Positions 9,502 through 20,703 of a stretch of DNA of 48,741 nucleotides are shown here, one piece after another. The stretch spans positions 1-48,741 of the forward strand of contig DAOUBA010000234.1 in assembly GCA_034432855.1 (NCBI GenBank), given 5' to 3'. This stretch comes from DAOUBA01 sp034432855. Lineage in GTDB: Bacteria > Chloroflexota > Anaerolineae > B4-G1. The first letter of the stretch is position 1; every line of letters starts with the position of its first letter. The notes beneath the pieces were generated by a model, which was not told where the DNA came from, searched no databases, and worked only from the letters and a program-made list of their open reading frames with translations. The position numbers were made by a program, and so were the translations under genes.

Positions 9502-10284
9502 TTACAAGACCCCAAAGGCAGCCATGCTGCGCCCCAGATAGGCTTCGATCACCCGAGGATTGCGCTGGATTTCGGCCGGCGTCCCCTCGGCAATCTTGAC
9601 CCCGTAATCCAGTACCGTGATGCGCTCCGAGATACTCATCACCACCCGCATGTCGTGCTCGATCAGCAGGATCGTGATCCCCAACTCGTCGCGCAAGCGA
9701 CGGATGAAGTGGATCATCTCCTCGGTCTCGGCCGGGTTCATCCCCGCCGTCGGCTCGTCCAGGAGCAGCAACCGGGGCCGGCCTGCCAGCGCGCGGGCGA
9801 CCTCGAGCCGCCGCTGGTCGCCGTAGGGGAGATTCTTGGCAAACACATCCCCCTTCCCCGCCAGGCCAACGAATTCGAGCAACCGCCGCGCCTCATCGAG
9901 CGCCGCCCGCTCCTCGCGCCGGTTGCGCGGAAGTTGCAGGATGGCGCCCGGTACCCCGGTGCATAGATGGGGGTGTTGCCCCACCAGAATGTTCTCCAGC
10001 GCCGTCAGGTTGTTGAACAGGCGGATGTTCTGATACGTGCGCGTGATCCCCATCGCCGCGATCTGATCGGGGCGACGGCCATTGAGCAGATGACCGTCAA
10101 AGAGCAGCGTCCCCTCGTCCGGCCGGTAAAAGCCGCTGACGCAGTTGAAGAACGTAGTCTTGCCCGCGCCGTTGGGACCGATAATGCTGACGATGCCCTG
10201 CGCCGGCACGGTCAAGTCCACTCGGTTGATCGCGGTCAGACCGCCGAAATTCTTGGTGACGCCGATCGCTTCCAGAATGTTCAC
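9502..10284 (-). CDS. livG: branched-chain amino-acid ABC transporter ATPase LivG
   Basis: The GTG start at 10284 overlaps the livM stop as GTGA; an upstream ATG (10344) would intrude 60 nt into livM and is rejected. The 260-aa product has Walker A GPNGAGKTT, the LivG-type signature variant LPYGDQRRLE, Walker B LLLLDEPT and the family ending with AEIQRNPRVIEAYLG. It forms the ATPase heterodimer with LivF. The overlap implies translational coupling, and the stop is 3 nt before livF. Confidence 0.92.
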   Translation of the reverse strand: MNILEAIGVTKNFGGLTAINRVDLTVPAQGIVSIIGPNGAGKTTFFNCVSGFYRPDEGTLLFDGHLLNGRRPDQIAAMGITRTYQNIRLFNNLTALENILVGQHPHLCTGVPGAILQLPRNRREERAALDEARRLLEFVGLAGKGDVFAKNLPYGDQRRLEVARALAGRPRLLLLDEPTAGMNPAETEEMIHFIRRLRDELGITILLIEHDMRVVMSISERITVLDYGVKIAEGTPAEIQRNPRVIEAYLGRSMAAFGVL

Positions 10285-11807
10285 GGCCCGCGCTCCCGTT
10301 GCACTGCGTCGCGCAGCTCCATCTGGCGGCGTCTGGAGGGCCACAGCCCTTCCGGTCGCATGATCATCATCACGATCAAGAGGACGCCGAACGTCAGCAT
10401 CCGATAGTCCTCCAACTGACGCAGGACTTCCGGCAATCCCTTGAGCACCAACGCGCCCACGATCACACCGGGGATGCTACCCATCCCGCCGATGATCACC
10501 AGGCACAGCACGTTGATCGAAACGAGCAGCGTGAAATCCTCCGGGCCGGCGAACTTGTTGCGCGAGGCAAAGATCACGCCGCCGAGCCCGGCGAACGCGG
10601 CGCTGATGGCAAAGGCCAACAACTTGTATTTGAGCGTGTAGACGCCCACCGCCTGTGCCACGTCTTCATCCTCACGCATCGCCATCCACGCTCGCCCCAT
10701 CCGCGAGTATTGCAGGCGTACGGTGACAAAGATCAGGAGGATGATACCCAGGATGATAAAGTACAGAAAATAGAACTCGTTATTGAGGTTGATACCGAAC
10801 AGAGAAGGCCCGGCAATGGCGCGCACGCCGCCCGGCCCGCCGGTGAAACCGGTGAGCACGTCGCTCTTGGAGAGAATGCGGATGATCTCGCCGAACCCCA
10901 GCGTCACGATAGCCAGATAGTCGCCGCGCACGCGCAGCACCGGCAACCCCAGCAGTACACCGGAGAGCACTGCCAGCAGGATGCCGACGATGAGTGCCGG
11001 CCAGAAACCCATGATAGCGCCATGCGGATCTGGCGCGGTCAACAACGCCACGCTATATGCGCCGATGGCAAAGAAGGCCACATAGCCCAGGACCAGGAGA
11101 CCTGACAGGCCGACGACGATGTTCAGTCCCAAACCCAGCATCACATAGATGCCCACCGTGCCCAGCGCATAATTCCAGTATCGGCTCATGAAGAGCGGCG
11201 CGACGAAGAGGATCAGCAGCCCAACGCCGTAGAGAATGGTGCGCGAATGTCTGTACTGCAAGACGCTTTGCACGGGAGGCAGGGCAAGGAACCTCGCTCG
11301 CCCCATATCCCAGCGCCTGCGCAGGGATTCCCGCCAGGCATACCGCGCCGACGCATCGGCCCAGAGGGCGCCGGCCAGTCCGGCCAGCAGCAGCGCCGCG
11401 CCCAGCACCACGGCAGCGACGATTGGAGAGCGACCCATCGTGAGCAGGCGCACAGCGTCTGGAGAGAGTTGCACCAGCCACTTGCGCACATTGGCACCCC
11501 CGACAATGAGGGTACCGATCCCCCAGGTGAACACGCCGACCAGCAGCCCGTGCGCCCCGCCGGCCAGCAGACCCGTAGCGACGGTCTCCCGCCACGAGCG
11601 GTTTCCGGCCCGGCGGAGGGCCGTCGCGCCGCCCCACAGCGCCACAGCCAGCAGCAGCAACCATGCCCCTGGCGTCTGCGAGGCCAGGCGCAGCCATCCC
11701 TGCACCAGCGTGCCGGCCAGCCCGGCCAGTCCCAGGAGTATGGCAAAGACATTCACGATGCCGGCGACGAGCCCACGCTGAATACTGACACGGATGTTCA
11801 TCGTCAC
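10281..11807 (-). CDS. livM: branched-chain amino-acid ABC permease LivM, N-extended
   Basis: This is a 508-aa permease subunit. The canonical LivM core begins near residue 200 (YWNYALGTVGIYVMLGLGLN), continues with GDYLAIVTLGFGEIIRI and GGPGGVR, and ends in MRPEGLWPSRRRQ. LivM proteins are usually about 300-420 aa. Here roughly 190 extra N-terminal residues hold several more hydrophobic segments and a conspicuous WRESLRRRWD loop. The start is GTG 11807, overlapping the livH stop as GTGA, the same coupling as livM to livG; ATG 11801 is an alternative. It forms the membrane channel with LivH. Confidence 0.9.
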   Translation of the reverse strand: MTMNIRVSIQRGLVAGIVNVFAILLGLAGLAGTLVQGWLRLASQTPGAWLLLLAVALWGGATALRRAGNRSWRETVATGLLAGGAHGLLVGVFTWGIGTLIVGGANVRKWLVQLSPDAVRLLTMGRSPIVAAVVLGAALLLAGLAGALWADASARYAWRESLRRRWDMGRARFLALPPVQSVLQYRHSRTILYGVGLLILFVAPLFMSRYWNYALGTVGIYVMLGLGLNIVVGLSGLLVLGYVAFFAIGAYSVALLTAPDPHGAIMGFWPALIVGILLAVLSGVLLGLPVLRVRGDYLAIVTLGFGEIIRILSKSDVLTGFTGGPGGVRAIAGPSLFGINLNNEFYFLYFIILGIILLIFVTVRLQYSRMGRAWMAMREDEDVAQAVGVYTLKYKLLAFAISAAFAGLGGVIFASRNKFAGPEDFTLLVSINVLCLVIIGGMGSIPGVIVGALVLKGLPEVLRQLEDYRMLTFGVLLIVMMIMRPEGLWPSRRRQMELRDAVQRERGP

Positions 11808-12883
11808 ATCTTTTCCGACAGCACCTCGCCCAGCAACCCCGTGGGCCGGAAGATCAAGACCAACACGAGGATCGAGAACGCGATCACATCCTTCAACTGG
11901 TAGGGAACGCCCAGGACGGCGGGCGCCACGGCTTCAAGGACACCCAATACCAGGCCGCCCAGCATCGCGCCGGGGATATTGCCGATGCCTCCCAGCACGG
12001 CGGCGGTGAACGCCTTGAGGCCGGGGACAAAGCCGACAAAGTGGTAGATGATGCCCATGTGAATGCCCCACATCACCCCGGCTGCGCCCGCCAGCAGCCC
12101 GCTGATGGCAAACGTGTTGGCAATGACACGATCCACATTGATGCCCATCAATGCGGCGATCTCTTTATCCTCGGCTACGGCGCGCATGGCCTTGCCCATC
12201 TTGGTGCGGTGCACCAAGACGTACAGGCCAGCCATCAGCAGAATAGAGAGAACGAACGTGAGGACGCCGGTATAGGTGACGAGCACACTCTTGTCACCCA
12301 CTGGAAGCACCCAACCGATATTGCGGTCCAGGATAGCCGGGTTGGTATAGTCGTGACGGGCGGTGCCGAACATCAATTGGGCCGCGTTCTGCAAAAAGAT
12401 CGAGGCCCCAATGGCGCTGATTAACGGCACCAGACGCGGTGCCTTGCGCAGCGGGCGGTAGGCGATACGCTCCAACGTGATCGCAGTGAGCATCGCCACG
12501 ACCATACCGGCGACAAAGACGACGAGAAGCGAAAAGACAGACCACCCCATGCTGCGGTTCAGCAGCCCCGCGCTGTTGAGCGCCTCCAGCGTAAAGTACC
12601 CGGCAAACGCGCCCACCATCATCACGTCGCCGTGAGCAAAGTTGATCATGAGCAAGATGCCGTAGACGAGCGTATAGCCCAGCGCGATCACGGCATACAC
12701 GCCGCCTAGAATGACGCCGGAGATGGCAAAGCGCACCCAGGTATCGGCCTCGTAGACCTGCTGGCTATGCAGCACGATCCACAACCGCCAGGCGAGGAAC
12801 GCGACCACGAGCACGCCGATAAGCGGGCGAATCCACCGCCCGAACTGGTACATTGTGCGCCTGGAGCGGGCAACGTGAACCAT
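11804..12883 (-). CDS. livH: branched-chain amino-acid ABC permease LivH
   Basis: This 359-aa polytopic protein has typical LivH motifs: GVILGGVYAVIALGYTLVYG, INFAHGDVMM, AYRPLRKAPRLVPLISAIGA, and the GGIGNIPGAMLGG loop that contacts the ATPases. Residues 1-50 add one extra hydrophobic segment before the conserved core. ATG 12883 is used here; ATG 12853 is also possible. It lies 198 nt after livK, and that gap contains strong hairpins. The four transport genes from livH on overlap or almost touch. Confidence 0.92.
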   Translation of the reverse strand: MVHVARSRRTMYQFGRWIRPLIGVLVVAFLAWRLWIVLHSQQVYEADTWVRFAISGVILGGVYAVIALGYTLVYGILLMINFAHGDVMMVGAFAGYFTLEALNSAGLLNRSMGWSVFSLLVVFVAGMVVAMLTAITLERIAYRPLRKAPRLVPLISAIGASIFLQNAAQLMFGTARHDYTNPAILDRNIGWVLPVGDKSVLVTYTGVLTFVLSILLMAGLYVLVHRTKMGKAMRAVAEDKEIAALMGINVDRVIANTFAISGLLAGAAGVMWGIHMGIIYHFVGFVPGLKAFTAAVLGGIGNIPGAMLGGLVLGVLEAVAPAVLGVPYQLKDVIAFSILVLVLIFRPTGLLGEVLSEKM

Positions 12884-12930
12884 GAAAGCCTCTCAGCGAC
12901 AGGACTTGCACAGGACAATCCAAGTTCGTG

Positions 12931-13026
12931 GGACAGGCTTTCTAGCCTGTCCGTGGGGCAGGCTTTCTAGCCTGTCCCGACGAAGTAGGCGATGAGGCAG
13001 GCCGCGATGCAGCCCGCCTCATCGCC
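12931..13026 (-). repeat. livK-livH intercistronic hairpins
   Basis: Two tandem copies of a GGACAGGC-TTTCTA-GCCTGTCC palindrome (12931-12952, 12956-12977) are followed by an 11-bp perfect stem (12988-12998 with 13016-13026). They sit between the binding-protein gene and the permease genes. At this place such structures commonly stabilise the upstream message or reduce read-through. Confidence 0.75.
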
Positions 13027-13081
13027 CATTGTTGCGGATACTCAAATCCGACTGTGCAACAGCCCTGGATCGAATCAAAGA

Positions 13082-14281
13082 CTATTGCCCCGGCGCTTTC
13101 ACCCACTCGCCGTTCTGGACGATCATAAAGACCAGATCTGGCGGCCCGCACTCGCCGGTTTTATCGCAGGTGAGCGTGCCAAGCAGACCCTGGTAGCCGG
13201 AAGTCGCGCGGATGGCCTCGGCCAGCGCCTTACGCGGGATGATCAGGTTGTTGCCGCTCTTGACCGCGACCTTTTCTACAGCATTGATCAGGATCGCCAT
13301 TGCGTCATGGCCGTGCGGGCTGAAGGGGCTGAGTTTCCCCTGCTCGTCGCCGAACGCTGCCTGATAGTCGGCGCGGAACTTGTCAAAGGCCGCCGACTCG
13401 GGGATCGGCACGTAGGTCGAATAGGTGCCCTCCGCCGCCGTACCGGCCAGATCAATAAAGTTCACTCCGTACGTCCCGTCGCAGCCGAAGAACTTGACAC
13501 CCGCCAGACCCGCGCCGGCCATCTGCGTGACGATCACCGCCGCATCCGCGTCATAGCCGCCGTAGTAAATCAACTCCGGTTTCAACGCAGCGATGGAGGC
13601 CAACGGCGCGCTATAGTCGGTCTCGCCAGGGGTGATGGCGACCGGGTCGCTCAGCACCGTGCCGCCCAGATTGGCGAAATCCGTCGCCACGTCCGTAGCC
13701 AACGCCTGCCCATAAGCGCCGCCGTCGTGCATGGTCACGATCTTGCGGATGCCCAGCACCTCATAGATGTACTTGGCCGCCCGCTGGGCCTGTAGCCGGT
13801 CGGAGAACGCCACGCGGTTGTAGACCGACGAGCCCATCGCGGTAAACTTGGCCATCGTCGTCGAAGGCGACATCATGGGGATGTGCGCCTCCTCATAGAT
13901 CGGGAGGGCGGCCAGCGTCGCACCGGAGAAGGTGTGGCCGACCACGGCCACGACCTGGGGGTCAGCAGCCAGTTTGTTGGCGACCGTTGCGGCCTGTTCA
14001 GGCGAACCCAGGTCATCCTCCGCGGTCAGTTCGATCTCGAACCCTTGCACTGTGGGATGCGCGCGTCGGGCCAGTTCGGCGCCGCGCGAGATGTCAATAC
14101 CAAACGCCGCATAGTCACCGGTCATCGGGCCGATGTAGGGGATCTTGATCTTCTGGCCCGGCTTAAAGACCGCGCAGCCCCACTCGTCGGTGCATTCATA
14201 GGCTACCTCCCTGGGTCCGCAACTCGCCAGCGCAACCAGGGTCAGCAACAAAACGATGATCGAAAATGAACGCGTACGCAT
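13082..14281 (-). CDS. livK: branched-chain amino-acid binding lipoprotein
   Basis: This is a 399-aa substrate-binding protein of the Leu/Ile/Val periplasmic-binding family. A signal peptide ends in a lipobox (LVALASC, Cys21). The mature part shows the family pattern KIPYIGPMTGDYAAFGIDIS, GHTFSGATLAA, PMMSPSTT and an ELIYYGGYDADAA stretch. It captures the solute outside the membrane and delivers it to LivHM. It is the first gene of the operon and has its own strong promoter. The hairpins that follow fit higher expression of the binding protein than of the membrane parts. Actual ligand (branched amino acids, amides or other) cannot be read from sequence. Confidence 0.9.
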   Translation of the reverse strand: MRTRSFSIIVLLLTLVALASCGPREVAYECTDEWGCAVFKPGQKIKIPYIGPMTGDYAAFGIDISRGAELARRAHPTVQGFEIELTAEDDLGSPEQAATVANKLAADPQVVAVVGHTFSGATLAALPIYEEAHIPMMSPSTTMAKFTAMGSSVYNRVAFSDRLQAQRAAKYIYEVLGIRKIVTMHDGGAYGQALATDVATDFANLGGTVLSDPVAITPGETDYSAPLASIAALKPELIYYGGYDADAAVIVTQMAGAGLAGVKFFGCDGTYGVNFIDLAGTAAEGTYSTYVPIPESAAFDKFRADYQAAFGDEQGKLSPFSPHGHDAMAILINAVEKVAVKSGNNLIIPRKALAEAIRATSGYQGLLGTLTCDKTGECGPPDLVFMIVQNGEWVKAPGQ

Positions 14282-14412
14282 GTGTCTCCTCCTGTCTTGA
14301 AATAGGATATCAAACCGATACAGTCAATATGCACTCTCATCCTTTCTCCCAGCCATCCCCCCTTCCTGTCAAGATTTCCTGGGCATTCTAACGCACTCGC
14401 AGGATTGTCTGG

Positions 14413-14440
14413 ATTATAGCCCAAGTGGTCACGTTGTCAA
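14413..14440 (-). promoter_or_regulatory. livK promoter
   Basis: On the minus strand TTGACA (14440-14435) and TATAAT (14418-14413) are spaced 16 bp. The -35 lies inside the palindrome GTCAAATTTGAC (14436-14447), shared with the divergent ppdK promoter. Confidence 0.8.
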
Positions 14441-14442
14441 AT

Positions 14443-14470
14443 TTGACTTTAGGTCACAGCAAGGTATAAT
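14443..14470 (+). promoter_or_regulatory. ppdK promoter
   Basis: TTGACT (14443-14448) and TATAAT (14465-14470) are spaced 16 bp and read toward ppdK. The -35 is only 2 bp from the -35 of the divergent livK promoter. Confidence 0.8.
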
Positions 14471-14539
14471 CGCAGGTTGGCTGACCTCCGTCGCGTGGTC
14501 GCCAGGTAATCGCATTTTCACTTTCAGGAGGAAAGTACT

Positions 14540-17587
<3,048 letters not shown>

Positions 17588-17614
17588 CCGCTTCGCACTG
17601 GTGTGACAATGCGC

Positions 17615-17654
17615 GTGTGGCAGGTAGCCTGGGGCTATCTGCCACACGTTCTTT
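17615..17654 (+). terminator. ppdK terminator
   Basis: GTGTGGCAG (17615-17623) pairs with CTGCCACAC (17639-17647), extended inward by a G-U pair and three further pairs. GTTCTTTCT follows. It lies 27 nt after the ppdK stop. Confidence 0.8.
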
Positions 17655-17661
17655 CTGCTGC

Positions 17662-17693
17662 CGATTCGTTGACTCGTTGGCTCAGCGAATCTG
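17662..17693. repeat. GATTCG/TGACTCG short repeat
   Basis: Degenerate units of GATTCGTTGACTCGTTGGCT occur here. The same family, reversed, stands right after pheT (39705-39752). Both copies lie just past a gene end. Confidence 0.5.
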
Positions 17694-17697
17694 ACGC

Positions 17698-17979
17698 CTA
17701 GTTGTGCCCAGAGCTGGGCACAGAGTAATCACAGATGCCACCGCCGTTCCTGTCGGTATAGAGCCTGCAATGGCCGGGGTAAGGGTCGTTGACCAGCCCG
17801 CGCGGGCAGGCGGCGCCTTCCGGCGCAGGCCGCTTCGATTCATCTCCCATCGCGCCATCGTCTACCGTCTCTGCTGCCCGGCCGGATGAGCAGCCGCTGG
17901 CGATCAGTGCGCCGCCCACGGCGACGATGCCGGTCACCGCCGCGGCCAGGCCGAGCGCCAGGAATCGGCGCCCGAGGGG
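17698..17979 (-). pseudogene. truncated DUF4405-protein paralogue (C-terminal part)
   Basis: The frame reads GRRFLALGLAAAVTGIVAVG, then a region ending in CPRGLVNDPYPGHCRLYTD and GICDYSVPSSGHN. The same elements, in the same order, form the C-terminal half of the DUF4405 protein at 23595-24209. Here the two membrane helices are absent, and a TAA stop (17982-17980) directly precedes the RRF segment in frame. A short product of 79 aa could still start at GTG 17937 and would have a lipobox-like ASGC. It may therefore be expressed as a secreted tail domain, or be a relic of a partial duplication at the far end of the operon. Confidence 0.65.
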
Positions 17980-18690
17980 TTATCCCTCCCCAGCCCGCGC
18001 CTCCAACAACTCGATCAGCGGATTGAGCAGCAGCGTGAACTGGCCGCCGCCACGCCGACTCCTGGGCCCCGGTGTGCCGCTGCCCCGACTGCCAGGCCAG
18101 CCGCCACCGGCCTCCATCGTCGCCCGCAGCGCCTCCCGCTCGGCCTCGCTCATGTTCGCGAACTCGGCCTGGCGCGTCGCCATCTCGGGCGACATCGTCC
18201 CGCCTCCCGGCGGCCCACCACCGAACCCTGCCGGCGGCATGCCCCCTGAGCCAGGCGTCCCCAGCGTCCCGGTAAAGACGCCGCCCGGTCGGATGTCGTG
18301 CTCCTGCATCCAGGCCTGCAGGTCATCTTGCGTCAGGCGCATTCCGGCGATGGCCTGCAATTGCTGCGGGGTCAGTGTGCTCTCGATCTGCGCAAGCACG
18401 GTGTTCACCTCGGCCTGAGCCGTCACGCCGCCCCGAAGCGCCTGCCAGAGAGGGAGCAACGCCCTGGCCTGCTCGGGCGTGACGGCGCTCGTCGTCCCTT
18501 CCAGGTCGAGCGTCCCCAGCGCCAATTGCGTACCCGCATCCAGCGCCCCCTCATAATCGGTGCGCAGCACCTCGCTGGTATAAGTCTCGCCGGTGCCAAC
18601 CCCCTCCGACGCCGTCTGCCCCCCTCCACATCCGACCAACGCTCCCACCGCAAGAACCAACACCGATGCGATACACAACCGTTTCACCAC
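17980..18690 (-). CDS. Gly-rich lipoprotein of MacAB-type operon
   Basis: This 236-aa protein has a lipoprotein signal (VLAVGALVGC, Cys21). The mature part begins with GGGQTASEG. It has an alpha-helical middle (residues 65-125, LTPEQARALLPLW and LTPQQLQAIAGM) and a Gly/Pro-rich segment (about 135-170), followed by a helical EFANMSEAEREALRATME stretch and another Gly/Arg-rich run. I do not recognise a named family. Its place 39 nt after the MacB-type permease suggests an extracytoplasmic accessory factor of the transporter. Its stop codon is also the in-frame barrier in front of the truncated paralogue downstream. Confidence 0.7.
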   Translation of the reverse strand: MVKRLCIASVLVLAVGALVGCGGGQTASEGVGTGETYTSEVLRTDYEGALDAGTQLALGTLDLEGTTSAVTPEQARALLPLWQALRGGVTAQAEVNTVLAQIESTLTPQQLQAIAGMRLTQDDLQAWMQEHDIRPGGVFTGTLGTPGSGGMPPAGFGGGPPGGGTMSPEMATRQAEFANMSEAEREALRATMEAGGGWPGSRGSGTPGPRSRRGGGQFTLLLNPLIELLEARAGEG

Positions 18691-18729
18691 TTCACCTCCA
18701 TTCGTTCACCTGTAACTTGCCCACTTGCG

Positions 18730-19968
18730 CTACTCCCGCCGCAACGCCTCGATCGGGTCCAACCGCGCCGCCCGGGTCGCCGGATAGTAGCCGAAAAAGA
18801 TGCCCACCAGCGCCGCTGCGCCAAACGCCAATGGGATAGAGGCCGGCACCAGCGCAGTACGCATTGTCCCCAGTTCGTTGAAAACGTAAGAGCCGCCGAC
18901 ACCGGCCAGAACCCCAACCAATCCCCCGATCAGGCTCAGCATCACAGCCTCCAGCAGGAACTGCAGTTGCACGTCGCCGGGACGCGCCCCCAACGCCTGC
19001 CGCAGGCCGATCTCCCGCGTTCGCTCGGTGACACTGACGAGCATGATGTTCATGATCCCGATACCGCCCACGATGAGCGAGATTCCCGCGACCCAGGCCA
19101 GCAGGCTGCGAAACGTCGCCGTCGTCGAGGCTCGCGCTTCGATGATGCTCTCTTGCGTCGTCAGGCTAAAATCGGGCGACGACGGGTCCACTTCGTGCTG
19201 CTGCACAAGCACTTCCGTCACCTGCACCATCACATCTTCCATGACCTCTTTGCTCTCCGCAGAGACATAGATGACCCCCACCCTGTTGCCCCCAAATCGC
19301 GCCGGGGTGAACTTTTTGAAGACAACGGTGAGCGGGATGTACACGCGGCCGTCATAGTCGGTGTTGCCGACCACGCCCTTCGGGGCCATTACGCCGACGA
19401 CGGTGAACTTGACCGAGCCGATTTTGATGGATTGTCCGACGGCCGCGCTCGCGTCGCCCCAAAGTTCCTGGGCAATATCATAGCCCAGCACGGCGATCTT
19501 GCGGGCGCGATCGTTGTCCTCGTCGCTCACGAAGCGCCCCACGGCCACCCGGTAGTCACGCACCTGGGGGAAACCGGCGGTCGTGCCAACGATGGGCACA
19601 TCCTCCAACGTCGTGCTGCCGGCCTTGACGGTCTGATTCGTGACCTGCTCGGCAGAGACGCCGTTGATGCCCTTCACGTTTTGGGCGATGGCCGTGATGT
19701 CATCGTAGGTCAGGCCCGGCATCCGCCCAGGGCCCATACTCATCCCCCGGCTAAAGCCTGCCCGGCTAAACGCGGGCATCACCATAATCAGATTGGCGCC
19801 CAGCGCATTGATCTGATCGGCGATCTCGGCTTCGGCCCCGGCGCTGACGGCCATCATCACGATGACGGCCCCCACGCCGATGATGACGCCCAGCGTCGTC
19901 AGGAACGAGCGCACCTTATTGAGGGTTAACCCCTCCCAGGCCGTCTTGAACGTCCGCCACAGGCTCAT
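18730..19968 (-). CDS. MacB-type ABC transporter permease (FtsX domain)
   Basis: This 412-aa protein begins with FKTAWEGLTLNKVRSFLTTLGV, the MacB/LolCE-type first helix. A large extracytoplasmic MacB_PCD domain follows (about residues 45-265), then a C-terminal FtsX domain with three helices (SLIVGGIGIMNIMLVSVTER, EIGLRQALGARPGDV). These permeases form dimers that push substrates outward by mechanotransmission rather than classical translocation. ATGA overlap with the upstream ATPase gene shows tight coupling. Together with the two adaptor proteins it forms an efflux- or lipoprotein-release-type machine; the substrate is unknown. Confidence 0.9.
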   Translation of the reverse strand: MSLWRTFKTAWEGLTLNKVRSFLTTLGVIIGVGAVIVMMAVSAGAEAEIADQINALGANLIMVMPAFSRAGFSRGMSMGPGRMPGLTYDDITAIAQNVKGINGVSAEQVTNQTVKAGSTTLEDVPIVGTTAGFPQVRDYRVAVGRFVSDEDNDRARKIAVLGYDIAQELWGDASAAVGQSIKIGSVKFTVVGVMAPKGVVGNTDYDGRVYIPLTVVFKKFTPARFGGNRVGVIYVSAESKEVMEDVMVQVTEVLVQQHEVDPSSPDFSLTTQESIIEARASTTATFRSLLAWVAGISLIVGGIGIMNIMLVSVTERTREIGLRQALGARPGDVQLQFLLEAVMLSLIGGLVGVLAGVGGSYVFNELGTMRTALVPASIPLAFGAAALVGIFFGYYPATRAARLDPIEALRRE

Positions 19969-20687
19969 GCGTTTCTCCTCCTTTCCCCGTTCAGCCTGTC
20001 GGAAGCAATCCGCCCGTCCAGAAGATGGAGCACCCGCTCCGCATAGTCGCCGATGTCCGGCTCGTGCGTCACCATCACGATGGTCGCACCCTGCTTATGC
20101 AATTGCTGCAGCAACGCCATGATCTCGTGGCTGGACCTGGTGTCCAGATTGCCCGTCGGCTCGTCGGCCAGGATGGTGGATGGATTGTTGACCAACGCTC
20201 TGGCGATAGCGACCCGCTGTTGCTGCCCGCCCGAAAGTTCGTTGGGCCGGTGATGGAGGCGGTCGCCCAACCCCACCAACTCGAGGGCCGCCACGGCCCG
20301 CCTGTAGCACTCGGCGTCGCTCAGCCGCTGCCCGCTGTTGTACAGCAGAGGCAGCATCACGTTCTTGACCGCCGTCAGCCGCGGCAACAGGTTATACGAC
20401 TGGAAGACAAAACCGATCCGACGATTACGCACACCGGCCAGCGCGTTTCTGCTCAACCGACTTACGTCCTCTCCGTCCAACCTGTAGGTCCCGCTCGTCG
20501 GGCGATCCAGACAACCCAGGATGTTCATCAACGTAGACTTGCCCGAACCGGAGGGGCCCATCACGGCAACGAACTCGCCCTTCTCCACGGCCAGATTGAT
20601 GCCGCGCAGGGCGTGCACCACCGTCTCGCCCGCGCCGTAGATTTTGGTCAGATCGCTAATTTCGATCAGGCTCAACTGTTCTGCCAT
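19965..20687 (-). CDS. MacB/LolD-type ABC ATPase
   Basis: ATG 20687 is preceded by a purine-rich GGGAGGGAGG ribosome site; an upstream ATG at 20729 would overlap the preceding gene. The 240-aa ATPase has Walker A GPSGSGKSTLMNILG, LDRPTSGTY, the Q-loop VFQSYNLLPRLTA, the signature LSGGQQQRVAIARAL and Walker B ILADEPTGNLD. These features place it in the MacB/LolD/FtsE group. It energises the FtsX-type permease encoded immediately downstream with ATGA overlap. Confidence 0.93.
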   Translation of the reverse strand: MAEQLSLIEISDLTKIYGAGETVVHALRGINLAVEKGEFVAVMGPSGSGKSTLMNILGCLDRPTSGTYRLDGEDVSRLSRNALAGVRNRRIGFVFQSYNLLPRLTAVKNVMLPLLYNSGQRLSDAECYRRAVAALELVGLGDRLHHRPNELSGGQQQRVAIARALVNNPSTILADEPTGNLDTRSSHEIMALLQQLHKQGATIVMVTHEPDIGDYAERVLHLLDGRIASDRLNGERRRNA

Positions 20688-20703
20688 CCTCCCTCCCAAT
20701 GCT

